Position numbers and translations under genes: made by a program | The notes under the pieces: generated by a model | What the model saw: the letters and a program-made list of their open reading frames with translations, nothing else | Databases searched by the model: none | What the model was told of the DNA's origin: nothing | DNA from: Butyrivibrio sp. YAB3001 | GTDB taxonomy: Bacteria > Bacillota > Clostridia > Lachnospirales > Lachnospiraceae | Length of the DNA: 64,000 bases | Direction of reading: 5' to 3' | NCBI RefSeq assembly: GCF_900112195.1 | Contig: NZ_FOKR01000006.1 | Location: 62,001-126,000, forward strand | In this document: in pieces, positions 35,579-45,170 of the stretch | How the letters are laid out: every line of letters starts with the position of its first letter | Numbering within the stretch: the first letter of the stretch is position 1

Positions 35579-38500
35579 TTACAGAATTTCAAGGAGCCCC
35601 TCTCTGTCAACTGCCGCTATCAGAAGCCTTACCTTATCATATTTTTCTTTAAACTGCTCCGGTATTTTATATGACTTAAGCATCTCAAAAATTCCTTCTG
35701 CCGAGTCAAAGTCATAGGCTTCTATAAGCTCTTTCATCCCGGAAAATGCACTTTCAAGCTCATCCACCGCTATAAGCGGCAGGTTTTCTTTTTCCTCATC
35801 CTCATTTATAGGCGCAAGATTCTCTTTATACTGTCTATAAAGCTCTAAAAGCGCCGGTGTCCTATCCTTAATCTCAGCCTCATTCTCTTCATTACCACAC
35901 TTCTCCAAAAACTCAGCCTGCCTCGACAACTCCATTGCCCCAATAAGACGCGCCGAACTCTTAAGAGCATGTACTGCAACCGTATAATTTCTATAATCCT
36001 GTTCCCGCTCGAATCTTTCAATGTTATCAGCCTTCGAATCAATTGCGATATAAAACTCTTTTACCACATTCAAAAGAACTTCCCTGTCACCGCAATTTTT
36101 CTCAGCTTCTTTAAGATCAATATTTTTAAGCCTTTCTAAGACATCCTTGTCTTTTTCATCAATTATTTCACCAGCTTTATTTGTCTCTTCGTCTGCATCT
36201 CCATTTTCTGTTTCTCCCGCAAAAAGAATCTTCTCCTTAGGAAGATATTGACAAAGCATCTCTTCCATCGTCTCGCCGTTTACAGGCTTTGAAAGATAAT
36301 CGTCAAACCCTGCTGCCTTATAATCATCCCTGGCAGTTGAACCGGCATTAGCCGTAAGGGCAATACACGGAACATTCTTATTAAGATTTTCTTCAAGCCT
36401 TTTCATCGCTTCGAGCGTCTCAATTCCATCCATCTCTGGCATTCTATGGTCGATAAAAATGCAGTCGTACTTATTTTCTTTAATCTTATCAATTGTCTCA
36501 AAACCACTTTCCGCAGTATCAACCTCTATCTTCGTTGCCTTCAAAAGGCCTTTAACAACAGTAAGATTCATCGGCGTATCGTCAACCACAAGAATCCTTG
36601 CCTCAGGCGCTGTAAATTTTTCTTTATACTTCTTTGCACTGGCAAGATACTCTTTGTACTTCTTCTTAAAATCGCCGATAGGCTCCCATGAAATGACCTT
36701 CTGCTTTACTTCAAAAGAAAAATCGCTCCCCTGCCCATAGACACTAGACACTTCAAGTTTTGTATCCATAAGCGCCAGAAGTTTTTTTACAATGCTCATT
36801 CCAAGTCCCGTTCCCTCAATGGAACGATTTCTGATCTCCTCAATCCTCTCAAACGGTGAATAAAGCTTTTTAAGGTCTTCTTCTTTTATTCCGATTCCCG
36901 TGTCAACAACACGGTATCTTATATACGCACTCTCGTCATCTTCCTTTCGATAGGTAATATCCAGAGTAACAGTCCCGGTTTCAGTGTACTTCACCGCATT
37001 TGAAAGAACGTTTGTGACACACTGCTTTATCCTTATCTCATCGCCTATGAGTTTTATGGGCAGATTCTCATCAACATTGACCTCTAGCTTTAGTCCCTTT
37101 TCTTCCGCTTTGGACGCCACCATGTTTATCAGGTCGTTTATCGTGGAACCAATATGATATTCCACAGGCAGAATATCCATCTTTCCTGCTTCAATTTTGC
37201 TAAAATCCAATATATCGTTAATGATTCCAAGCAGCGAATTTCCTGCGCTCTTGACATTATTTGCATACTCAAGGATCTGCTCATCCGTAGCTTCTCTAAG
37301 TATCATCTCATTCATACCAAGAACAGCGTTAATAGGAGTCCTGATCTCGTGGGACATATTGGAAAGAAAAGAAGACTTTGCTTCGCTTGCTTTCTGAGCA
37401 ACCTCAAGTTCTTTTTCCAGCTCCTGCTCTTCCTTGATCCTGTTGATATATTCTTCAATTGAATGAACAGTAGTAACCATTGACTGATGAAGGACCTGAA
37501 TTTCATCATTGGTTTTTACCGTCATTTTATCAATTTTTCTTCCTGTCTCAAGCTTCTTGTCGTCACCTGCATTTGCAAATTCATACATAAAATCTGACAT
37601 CCGACCGATAGGGCCGCCGATGTATACCTTGGTAAAGAAATTAGCAAATGCAGCCATTGGCACACCGACGCAGAGCATCAAAAGAATCATCTTGAAATCA
37701 AAACCGATAGCAGCTTCATCCCATCTAAACTCGATATTATTGATCTCAGCAACCATCTCATCCGTTGCAGTACCGGAATTTTCTGAGTCAACTGCCTCAA
37801 TTCCTTCTTGATTTTCTGTAGTATCACCAGTTAATATAGCATCAGAACCCTCTTCCTGCCTCATCCGTGCTTCAATGTTCTCTCTTCTTTCAATTCCATT
37901 TACGAACATATTTCTAATATCCGGGAAAAGAACCATCATAAAAAGTCCTACAGCTATTCCAAGTACAAGCTCTACTCCGACTATAATAAGAGTTATCTTC
38001 ATGCTAAGTCTTGTTTTCCTTATATTGCGCTGATACTCTTTATTCTCCTGAAAAGCTTTTGTATAAACTGCGCCTAAGGGAAAAATAGTCTTCACAATAT
38101 CCGGAGCTTTCGTCATAAAAAGATATATCAAAGCGGCCGTTCCAAAAACTATTAGAGCATCCCTGGTAAAATAATGCACATAATCAAAAACTTCCGATAG
38201 GTTATATTCATTTTTACGGATGACCGTGAAGCATAAATACTCAATCGCAGACGTAAGTATAAGCGCTGCGATTGCTGCGATAAACGTCTTTTTCTTTGTC
38301 ATAAAAAAGCTATATTGGGAAAAAAGTGAGAAACTCAAAGCTGCGACCATAAAAATGGCCATATTATAAGAAGACTGCATGTCAGTGATAAGAACAATGA
38401 CAAATGCAATAACAAACGAGATCATGGAAACATAGTAACCATAGAGTGCTCCCAGAACAAGAAATGGAAAGATAAAGAAAGTCACATAAACAGTTCCGTT

Positions 38501-38647
38501 ACTTGAATAATTCAGCTTACTGCCGTTTAATGCAAAGAAAACGCATAAATGCGTAAGAAGTCCCCATAAAACAAAGCTCAAAGGAATTATCACCTTGTTT
38601 ACTATCTTCCTACTCTCTGCAACATCAGTTACGGTCTTTTTATCCAT
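35579..38647 (-). CDS. Hybrid sensor histidine kinase with receiver and HPt domains
   Basis: A 1022-residue membrane kinase. Seen: about 6 transmembrane helices in residues 20-195, another pair flanking an outer loop (about 220-330), a signalling linker, HisKA with SNMSHEIRTPINAVLGMNE (His in SHEIRTP), HATPase with NVLSNAVKYT, DTGIGI and GTGLGMSIV, a receiver domain with ILVVDDTPMNL and FIDHRMPEMDG, and an HPt domain with AVHALKSSARLIGA. It is thus a full internal phosphorelay. The ATG at 38647 has AGAGGTG upstream. A LytTR response regulator gene lies 45 bases downstream of it in coordinate terms, transcribed before it; the signal is unknown. Confidence 0.93.
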   Translation of the reverse strand: MDKKTVTDVAESRKIVNKVIIPLSFVLWGLLTHLCVFFALNGSKLNYSSNGTVYVTFFIFPFLVLGALYGYYVSMISFVIAFVIVLITDMQSSYNMAIFMVAALSFSLFSQYSFFMTKKKTFIAAIAALILTSAIEYLCFTVIRKNEYNLSEVFDYVHYFTRDALIVFGTAALIYLFMTKAPDIVKTIFPLGAVYTKAFQENKEYQRNIRKTRLSMKITLIIVGVELVLGIAVGLFMMVLFPDIRNMFVNGIERRENIEARMRQEEGSDAILTGDTTENQEGIEAVDSENSGTATDEMVAEINNIEFRWDEAAIGFDFKMILLMLCVGVPMAAFANFFTKVYIGGPIGRMSDFMYEFANAGDDKKLETGRKIDKMTVKTNDEIQVLHQSMVTTVHSIEEYINRIKEEQELEKELEVAQKASEAKSSFLSNMSHEIRTPINAVLGMNEMILREATDEQILEYANNVKSAGNSLLGIINDILDFSKIEAGKMDILPVEYHIGSTINDLINMVASKAEEKGLKLEVNVDENLPIKLIGDEIRIKQCVTNVLSNAVKYTETGTVTLDITYRKEDDESAYIRYRVVDTGIGIKEEDLKKLYSPFERIEEIRNRSIEGTGLGMSIVKKLLALMDTKLEVSSVYGQGSDFSFEVKQKVISWEPIGDFKKKYKEYLASAKKYKEKFTAPEARILVVDDTPMNLTVVKGLLKATKIEVDTAESGFETIDKIKENKYDCIFIDHRMPEMDGIETLEAMKRLEENLNKNVPCIALTANAGSTARDDYKAAGFDDYLSKPVNGETMEEMLCQYLPKEKILFAGETENGDADEETNKAGEIIDEKDKDVLERLKNIDLKEAEKNCGDREVLLNVVKEFYIAIDSKADNIERFEREQDYRNYTVAVHALKSSARLIGAMELSRQAEFLEKCGNEENEAEIKDRTPALLELYRQYKENLAPINEDEEKENLPLIAVDELESAFSGMKELIEAYDFDSAEGIFEMLKSYKIPEQFKEKYDKVRLLIAAVDREGLLEIL

Positions 38648-38692
38648 AAGCACCTCTTGCGTCTAGAAAGAAACAATACCAATAAAGCTTTT

Positions 38693-39391
38693 TTAAAATG
38701 CATACTTCAAAACAAGTTCACTAAGCGCCCTGTATGTTCCTCTGGGAACCGCAAACTCTGTCCCATCCTCCATAGACAGGGTATCACTGTTGATTTTCAG
38801 AACCTTCTTTAGATTGATAACCGTCTTCATCCCCAAAGAATGAAAATAATCAGTGTTAATCTCATCCAAAAGCGCCTGCATAGTGCTTCTGACAAAAAAG
38901 CTCTTTTCATCCGTGACAATTCTCTTATAGTGATCATCGGACTGTATATAAACAATGTCATCGACAGGGATTTTGCTCACTTCTCCGCTCTCTCTTATGG
39001 TCAGAAAACGTATGTCTTCCTTCTTGCAGACTCTGTCCATGGCATCAAAAAATTCTTCTTCAAGAATAGGTTTTTCCAGATAATGAGCCGCATTGATTCT
39101 AAATGCTTCTTTGTAAAAAGCATTTGAAGACGTCATAAAAATAATCTCACCGGACTCATCACGTTTCCTTATTGATTCAGCAATCTCTATTCCATTTAAT
39201 CTGTCTATATAAATATCAAGCAGATAAATGTCATAAGCATTTTTTTCTATTGCTTCCAAAAGATCTAAAGATGAATAAAAAACATCAACGCTCATCTCAA
39301 TTCTGGAATGAGCGTCTCTATACTTTTCTAAAAGCTCTGCCGCCTCAGCAGCAGAGCTTTTTTCATCATCACATATCGCAACCTTGTACAT
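38693..39391 (-). CDS. LytTR-family response regulator
   Basis: A 232-residue two-domain regulator: a receiver (1-120) with CDDE near residue 8, LLDIYIDRLNGIE with the phospho-acceptor Asp, MTSS and the EKP lysine, then a LytTR DNA-binding domain (about 128-230) with IVYIQSDDHYKRI and RSTMQALLDEI. Such regulators (AgrA, LytR, VirR) usually pair with a membrane kinase. It is transcribed just before the hybrid kinase, with 45 bases between, though that kinase has its own receiver and HPt. Confidence 0.93.
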   Translation of the reverse strand: MYKVAICDDEKSSAAEAAELLEKYRDAHSRIEMSVDVFYSSLDLLEAIEKNAYDIYLLDIYIDRLNGIEIAESIRKRDESGEIIFMTSSNAFYKEAFRINAAHYLEKPILEEEFFDAMDRVCKKEDIRFLTIRESGEVSKIPVDDIVYIQSDDHYKRIVTDEKSFFVRSTMQALLDEINTDYFHSLGMKTVINLKKVLKINSDTLSMEDGTEFAVPRGTYRALSELVLKYAF

Positions 39392-39402
39392 ACTGTGACC
39401 TT

Positions 39403-40185
39403 CTATCCTTTAATGTCAATCGACTGTCCGATCATCTTTTCTTCAGGCGTCTGAACACTATTAGTCCTAAGATTCATATTATACGCCTCAATCTTGGATT
39501 GCAACTCCTCAATGGAGTTGGCCATAATGATCTCAACATCATCATCGTTTTCGATATCATCCCAGTCCTTAACACCGGAACTCTTATCAGCATTCTTGTC
39601 TCTTAGCTTTTCAAGCCGCTCTTCCTGTGCTTCTTTCTTTTCAGCCTTCTTTGCCGCAGCTTTTTCAGCCTGTTTCTTGGCAGCTCTCTTAGCTGCAAGT
39701 TTTTCACTCATCTCCGCAGAAGATTTCTGCATAACCGCAAAGTAGGAGGCAGTTCCGTTATCATTGACCTGCATACCTATTGCCTTTACATTTCCCTGCT
39801 GCTCTGCCATGGACTTAAGAACAGGTATCTTAGCCTGGGCATTTGCTATAAGGCCTTCATACTTCGCTCTGAAATCTGCATCTGTAGCCATTCTCTCGAT
39901 TTTTTCTTCATCAATGAGAACAACCATCTTATTTGCATTGCCAAAAGAACTTGCATGCTGCTTGGCATAGTCCTTCATATCCTTACTTACAAGAACAAAG
40001 TCCATATCGGAATATTTCTTTTTTAATTCCTCATAATACTTTGCTCCTTCATCGCTCAGTTTAGCCTTACCAATGGTCTTTCCATAACTAGTATTCTTAA
40101 CAGTGCTGTCTTTAAAACCGGCATTTTTGATAGCCTCATAAGCGCTGCTGCTGTTATTGGCAGTTACTTCAGAAATATTACTCAT
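39403..40185 (-). CDS. DUF6033-like protein with basic coiled coil
   Basis: A 260-residue soluble protein. Seen: an N-terminal SSAYEAIKNAGFKDST region, a mixed alpha/beta part with DFVLVSKDMKDYAKQHA and NKMVVLIDEEKIERMA (about 60-150), a Lys/Ala/Glu-rich coiled coil (about 160-200), and a C-terminal IIMANSIEELQSKIEAYN. It resembles the DUF6033 proteins seen in Lachnospiraceae, whose function is not known to me. The ATG at 40185 has GGAGGG. It ends 11 bases before the LytTR gene and so is probably co-transcribed with it. Confidence 0.75.
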   Translation of the reverse strand: MSNISEVTANNSSSAYEAIKNAGFKDSTVKNTSYGKTIGKAKLSDEGAKYYEELKKKYSDMDFVLVSKDMKDYAKQHASSFGNANKMVVLIDEEKIERMATDADFRAKYEGLIANAQAKIPVLKSMAEQQGNVKAIGMQVNDNGTASYFAVMQKSSAEMSEKLAAKRAAKKQAEKAAAKKAEKKEAQEERLEKLRDKNADKSSGVKDWDDIENDDDVEIIMANSIEELQSKIEAYNMNLRTNSVQTPEEKMIGQSIDIKG

Positions 40186-40355
40186 GGTTCCCTCCATTTC
40201 TCAAGACAAAGGCCTTGTTTGCTTCCCTGCATCAGACAAATGCTTTCACGCCCTATTTAAGAAAAACTGATCATCTCAAAATTCTCTAATGACAACAATA
40301 TGAAATTTTACACTTTATGGTTTCTCCATTCTCTATATCGGCAGAAAATTCTTAT

Positions 40356-40370
40356 AGTTTAGACTAAACT
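40356..40370. repeat. Short perfect inverted repeat
   Basis: AGTTTAG-A-CTAAACT, 28 bases past the TIR gene stop. No T-run follows on the minus strand. It could be an operator or a weak stop signal. Confidence 0.4.
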
Positions 40371-40397
40371 GTAAAAAAATTGCAAAAATTTATTTTC

Positions 40398-43370
40398 TTA
40401 GTTTATCTTATATTTCAATCTCTGCTCATTTGTAAGAGTGGCATCGCCATATTTTTCTTTAAAGCCTTCAACAAGATCATCTAAGGTCTTAACCTTATAG
40501 CTATATACATCATTGTTATAACCACAGATAATTTCCTGTTTGCCCGGCAGATAAATTCTTCCGTATTCCAAGCTGTGAATAAATCCGTTGGAAGCAAGGT
40601 CTACCACATACATATCATAGCCGTTACGGAATGCATAACAGTTATTCTTTTCGTCGTAGTAACCGCTCTTAATATCATTTAGCTGTCCATCGGTGATCAT
40701 TACGAATTCTTTTTTTGTAAGGTCGTAAATTTTAAAGTAAAGGTCATCTCCCTGTAAAAAGAGCTTGTCCCCGTCCGGTGAAAACTGAAGCAGGTTGTCA
40801 TCCTTGCCAAAGTAAGGCAACTCATCGAGAATCTTCTTTGATTTGCTGTCCATAACTCTTAACACGCCATCAGTGCAGGCAACGGCAACACATGAATCAT
40901 CAGGACTTATAACAATATTCTGTGCAAGATAGTCAATCAGAATATCCGTCATTTCTCCGGTATTAAGATCAATCTCAACACATCTTTTATTTGAATTATA
41001 GGCAAATGCCTTTGAGCAATCATTAGTAACGGCAGCAAAGTATATTACATCATCAATATTAAGCTGCTTAATGACTTTCTTTTCACTAAGATCAACAATC
41101 GCCAAATCTTTCATGTCATATGCGAGAATATGCTTTTTATCATCAGAAAGAGCATAATCAACGCTATAATCGATATCAAGTGCTTTCACGTTTTCCACAG
41201 TATTAGTTCTGACATCATAAAAATAGATACCCTTGAACGTATCAGTGAAAACAATCGTGTCATCATCAAGATAGAATGCATTCGGCATTGTTATATCTTC
41301 TAGTTTGCACTCATTAATTAATTCATCATTATCGGTGCCATAAACATCAATAATAGTGTATCCATCCTGTTCGTAGTCCCATCCGATGACACAGTATGTT
41401 GTCTCATCAGGACTTGCTATCATCGAATAAACTCTTTGCTCCGGCTCAGCAATCTCCTTAACAGATTCATCAGAAATAAGACTCATTACAGTAACTTCAT
41501 TAGACCTGTAGCTTCTTGCCACAACATGAGCTGAATTAAGTCTCAGATCCAAAAGAGAATCTGCAACATCTATCGTCTGATCTTCATTGATGCGACCGGC
41601 AGTTCCATCAACCTGCCACAACTTTCCGTCAAAAGTTCCCACAAACACATACTTGGATGAAAGAGCTATAAGATATCTGTATATTTCATCAGGAAAAGAA
41701 ACTGTTGTGGAAATCTCTCCCGTATAAAGATCAAGGTTATACAATCTTTTTCCGGTAGATACAAACACTTCTGAACATTTACCCTGTGCCCCCTCATATT
41801 CCCTTGCTCTTATTCGGGTATATCCGCTCTGCATTCCGGCATAAGGGCTCTCCACTTTCTGACTCCAGATGACTTCTCCGGTCTTATAATCTATTTTCCT
41901 GACATTGACAAAATAGTCTTTTACGCCAAGGATATCATCCTGATCTGCAGATGCCATAAGAAAATAGCCATCCGGTGAATAGAACATATCCAATACACTG
42001 TCTTTTTGTATAGCTATAGAATGACTCTCTCCATTTTTAAGATTAACAAATTCAATACTGCAGTTATCGCCAAACAGATCGTAGTGCTGAATTGCCAAAT
42101 AGTCGCTATTATCACTAAAACACATCTTGCTTGTGCCTACATCATCTTCAGCTTCTTCGTATGTATAAGAAAGTGTTCCGCCCTTTGTTTCATAAATCTC
42201 TATCTTACTGCCGGTTGACACTGCAACATATTCATTTGCAGAATCAAATTGAGCATTATAGATATTATTTTCAAAGAACTTATCAAATACCTTATTTCCG
42301 TCCATTGAATAAGCTGTCAGATAATGGCTGGTTACAGCCACAAGATTCCCGTCACATTCCTGCAGCGCCACAACCTCTTCAACAGAACGTTCATAATAAT
42401 CCGCATTTTTCTTAAAGAGAAGCTCTCCGGAATTAACGTCCCACCAATATATTGTTTCACCATTATCATAGCTTAGTAATCTGCTCCCATCAGAACTCAT
42501 TTCAATAGATTTTACTGGAAGGTCATGACTAAGGAGCATGTCATGAACAAAGTCTTCCCCCTTTGAATATGAACCAAGCGCCTGCTCAAGAGCATACATT
42601 GAATCTGATACAAACGGCCTTTCAATTCCATTTACAGGAAGTCCTTCCATTGCAATAATTGCAGCGGTTTCTCTGTCTCCCTTTTCAAGTACATCAAGAG
42701 AAGTTGCAGCCAAAACCTTTGATTCATTGATAAGTTTTTGCTGATAGTTCTCATTTATTCTTTTTAAGTTATAGGCATTATACACACCAAAAGAAACACC
42801 AAGAACCGCTACAGCTGCCGCGATGGACATATTTCTTCGCATGATTCTTTCTTTGTGACGCTGCTTAAGATCATCATAATCGCAATGAATGATTGAAGCT
42901 GCAAGTCTTAACGTCTCTGATTTGATCTTTCTTTTTACTTCTTTTTTGGTTGTGCCCCTTACATCTGCTGCAAGAGGTTCTACAGGTTTTCCATTCTCAT
43001 CAACGCAAAGCTGCAAAGGAAAAGACTCATCGGGTTCTCCCTCAACCAGTACGGCAAGCACATTCTGACGTCCATGTAAAGATATGAAAGTATCTATTTC
43101 CTTCATAACCCAGTAAGACTCTTTGGTCTTGGGTGAACATATTACTATCAAAAACTCTGATTCTCTGAGCGCCAGATCAATATTGTTGCCAAGGTCACTT
43201 CCGATAGGAAGCTCTTCCTGATCTCTGAAAACTCTGTTTATTTTCTTTCGTCCGGTCTCTTTTTGAATTCTCTTCGGGATCTTTGCTGTTTCAAGGGCTT
43301 TGTGAACACCCTTTGCCACAAACATATCCCTCTCTAGATGTCTGTAACTTATAAATGCATCATATTTCAT
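40398..43370 (-). CDS. Membrane TIR-domain protein with C-terminal beta-propeller
   Basis: A 990-residue protein. Seen: an N-terminal TIR domain (1-about 140) opening KYDAFISYRH, with LPIGSDLGNNIDLALRES and SYWVMKEID, where Glu91 sits at the position of the catalytic Glu of NAD-cleaving TIR domains; a basic linker; one transmembrane helix (about 183-201); a helical region with KVLAATSLDVLEKGDRETAAIIAMEGL (in parts), typical of TIR/NACHT-type WD proteins; and a long WD40-like propeller (about 270-980) with repeats such as IEMSSDGSRLLSYDN. TIR faces the cytoplasm if the propeller is outside, or both are inside if the helix is peripheral. It is followed upstream by Nudix and FRG genes on the same strand. 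Confidence 0.88.
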   Translation of the reverse strand: MKYDAFISYRHLERDMFVAKGVHKALETAKIPKRIQKETGRKKINRVFRDQEELPIGSDLGNNIDLALRESEFLIVICSPKTKESYWVMKEIDTFISLHGRQNVLAVLVEGEPDESFPLQLCVDENGKPVEPLAADVRGTTKKEVKRKIKSETLRLAASIIHCDYDDLKQRHKERIMRRNMSIAAAVAVLGVSFGVYNAYNLKRINENYQQKLINESKVLAATSLDVLEKGDRETAAIIAMEGLPVNGIERPFVSDSMYALEQALGSYSKGEDFVHDMLLSHDLPVKSIEMSSDGSRLLSYDNGETIYWWDVNSGELLFKKNADYYERSVEEVVALQECDGNLVAVTSHYLTAYSMDGNKVFDKFFENNIYNAQFDSANEYVAVSTGSKIEIYETKGGTLSYTYEEAEDDVGTSKMCFSDNSDYLAIQHYDLFGDNCSIEFVNLKNGESHSIAIQKDSVLDMFYSPDGYFLMASADQDDILGVKDYFVNVRKIDYKTGEVIWSQKVESPYAGMQSGYTRIRAREYEGAQGKCSEVFVSTGKRLYNLDLYTGEISTTVSFPDEIYRYLIALSSKYVFVGTFDGKLWQVDGTAGRINEDQTIDVADSLLDLRLNSAHVVARSYRSNEVTVMSLISDESVKEIAEPEQRVYSMIASPDETTYCVIGWDYEQDGYTIIDVYGTDNDELINECKLEDITMPNAFYLDDDTIVFTDTFKGIYFYDVRTNTVENVKALDIDYSVDYALSDDKKHILAYDMKDLAIVDLSEKKVIKQLNIDDVIYFAAVTNDCSKAFAYNSNKRCVEIDLNTGEMTDILIDYLAQNIVISPDDSCVAVACTDGVLRVMDSKSKKILDELPYFGKDDNLLQFSPDGDKLFLQGDDLYFKIYDLTKKEFVMITDGQLNDIKSGYYDEKNNCYAFRNGYDMYVVDLASNGFIHSLEYGRIYLPGKQEIICGYNNDVYSYKVKTLDDLVEGFKEKYGDATLTNEQRLKYKIN

Positions 43371-43413
43371 AAAAACTACTCCTACCAACTAAACTGTTTT
43401 TCATACTGATTTT

Positions 43414-44073
43414 TTATTTCCACATATCGCTTACAAAGTACATAAGCGCTCCCCATGTATAAACGGAATAAAAATGTCCGTTATCATCTACTCCCTTTTT
43501 CAAAAGCTCTCTTGCCTTATCCTGCCCGATAAGCTCAAAGCCATTAAAGCACTCCTGCCCCTCAGCCCCATCCTGAGTAAGCTCATCAAGATTATCGAGA
43601 TTAAGAACCACCAAAGCAAATGCGTTGCTTTCATCAGTCATCCCCGGTGTACTGAATAAAAGCGGATTTATCACAGATACTGAATCTCTCCCCTGATCAA
43701 CTACGATTCCTGTTTCTTCATGTATCTCTCTTATCGCTGTTGTGGCAATGGGATTTTCTTCATCCTTATCAGATGGATCCATAAGTCCTGCCGGAACGCT
43801 AAGAAGAAACCTCCCTGCCGGATATCTGTACTCATATGATAAAAGAAGCTGCGGCTCTTTTCCCGGAAGATTTACTATAACCACGCAGCTTACAGCATCC
43901 GGAAGCATTGTCTTAAACTCTTCCTCACTCTTAACAGCCACCAGATTGTCAAGTGGCCTTCTTGTTGCGTCAAAATAATGCGCTCCCTCCTTATAATGAA
44001 GGTCAAAAACTCTTATGAACTTCTTATCAAGAATTGTCTCAACGTTTTCTTTTGAAATGTTATAACCCTGCAT
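43414..44073 (-). CDS. Nudix hydrolase (ADP-ribose pyrophosphatase-like)
   Basis: A 219-residue Nudix protein. The Nudix box reads GLMDPSDKDEENP then REIHEETGI (115-123), keeping the metal-binding REXXEEXG core but with about five extra residues between the first Gly and the Arg. The region before (EYRYPAGRFLLSVPAG) is typical of ADP-ribose or nucleoside-diphosphate-sugar pyrophosphatases. A GGAGGAG site precedes the ATG. It ends 43 bases before the TIR gene; since TIR NADases release ADP-ribose products, a metabolic link is possible. Confidence 0.88.
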   Translation of the reverse strand: MQGYNISKENVETILDKKFIRVFDLHYKEGAHYFDATRRPLDNLVAVKSEEEFKTMLPDAVSCVVIVNLPGKEPQLLLSYEYRYPAGRFLLSVPAGLMDPSDKDEENPIATTAIREIHEETGIVVDQGRDSVSVINPLLFSTPGMTDESNAFALVVLNLDNLDELTQDGAEGQECFNGFELIGQDKARELLKKGVDDNGHFYSVYTWGALMYFVSDMWK

Positions 44074-44162
44074 TTTCTCCTCCTGTTATTGTTCTCGCTC
44101 CACAAGCAACAATCTCTTAAAAGTTGTCCCACGAAACCTATTTGTAACTAGCTTTAATTTAT

Positions 44163-44966
44163 TCATTTGACATAATAGTGTCTGGCTATCCACTTGGAGA
44201 GTCCTTCCAATCCCGGGTATACGATTCTCTCACTCATATTGAGCTGATCAAGCATATCCCTTACTCTCCAACGCAAATTCTTGTCAATCACATATTTCAC
44301 GGTATCCTCAGTATTTCTGTCAAGGAAGCCTTCGATATCCTCTATTCCCATCGGCACTACCGCAAAAAATGAGTGCTGATTGATTATTCTCTGATTAAGT
44401 GAGGGTGGTTCTATTATTACCATCGATGAATCGCCCATATCAGCGTCATACTGTTTTAAACTGTTTCCTGTGAGTTCTTTTAACATATCCACCGTAAAAA
44501 TAGTAGAATGTTTCTTATTCACAGCATACTTGTAGGGTTCAGGAAGATGATCTACCATCTCCGACATATTGATGCGCCACACCATGCAGTCGTGCTTGTC
44601 CATCTCCTCCAGGTTTTCCTCAGTCATGGCAAAATTAAGTCCAACAAGCGCAGACTGTGTCCAGTCAAGAAGTCTTGTGGGAAGCCCATAATGCTGCCCA
44701 AGTATCATCTGTCTCCAAACAGAATGTCCGATAGAAGGCTCATCATTTATGGCATATTTTGCAAAATTCTCTAGAATCGCAGGTTCCAGATGTTTTTGTC
44801 TTCCCTTACAGTTTCTGCTAAGACTTGTAAACATCTTAAATGAAGCATCCTGCATCCCTCTATAAACATAAGGGCTTCTGTTTCTGTCAAGGTCGGCTCT
44901 GTATTCCTGCTCTGTCAAAAGAGGAAGGAGCTCTTCCAAAGTATCGATGTGAACTTCCTTTATCAT
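44163..44966 (-). CDS. FRG-domain protein
   Basis: A 267-residue soluble protein with the FRG signature: YVYRGMQDASF (33-43) and GQHYGLPTRLLDWTQSALVGL (given as GQHYGLPTRLLDWTQS, 90-105), followed by NFAMTEE. FRG domains are widespread in accessory loci and are suspected to be related to ADP-ribosyl-transfer-like or nucleotide-linked enzymes; the activity is not established. The gene is upstream of the Nudix and TIR genes on the same strand, 89 bases from the Nudix gene. GAGG lies 8 bases before the ATG. Confidence 0.88.
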   Translation of the reverse strand: MIKEVHIDTLEELLPLLTEQEYRADLDRNRSPYVYRGMQDASFKMFTSLSRNCKGRQKHLEPAILENFAKYAINDEPSIGHSVWRQMILGQHYGLPTRLLDWTQSALVGLNFAMTEENLEEMDKHDCMVWRINMSEMVDHLPEPYKYAVNKKHSTIFTVDMLKELTGNSLKQYDADMGDSSMVIIEPPSLNQRIINQHSFFAVVPMGIEDIEGFLDRNTEDTVKYVIDKNLRWRVRDMLDQLNMSERIVYPGLEGLSKWIARHYYVK

Positions 44967-45111
44967 AAAACAATCCTCACGCTATAAATCCAGCCGTTAA
45001 TGTGGCCAATCTTATCTTTTATCTTATCATCATCATATAATACCATATCACTAAAATAAATACGAAGAAAATAGAGTTACCCCCGTCACTTCCGCTGAAA
45101 AAAACATTGAC

Positions 45112-45144
45112 AAAAATAGGCACCAACCCTTCAGGATTGATGCC
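45112..45144 (-). terminator. Terminator of the OB-fold-like lipoprotein gene
   Basis: An 11-bp stem (45119-45129 with 45134-45144) with two G-U pairs in minus-strand RNA and a TGAA loop, followed by TATTTTTGTC. It lies about 27 bases past the stop. Confidence 0.85.
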
Positions 45145-45170
45145 CATTTAAAAAATTCATATTTTGCTGA

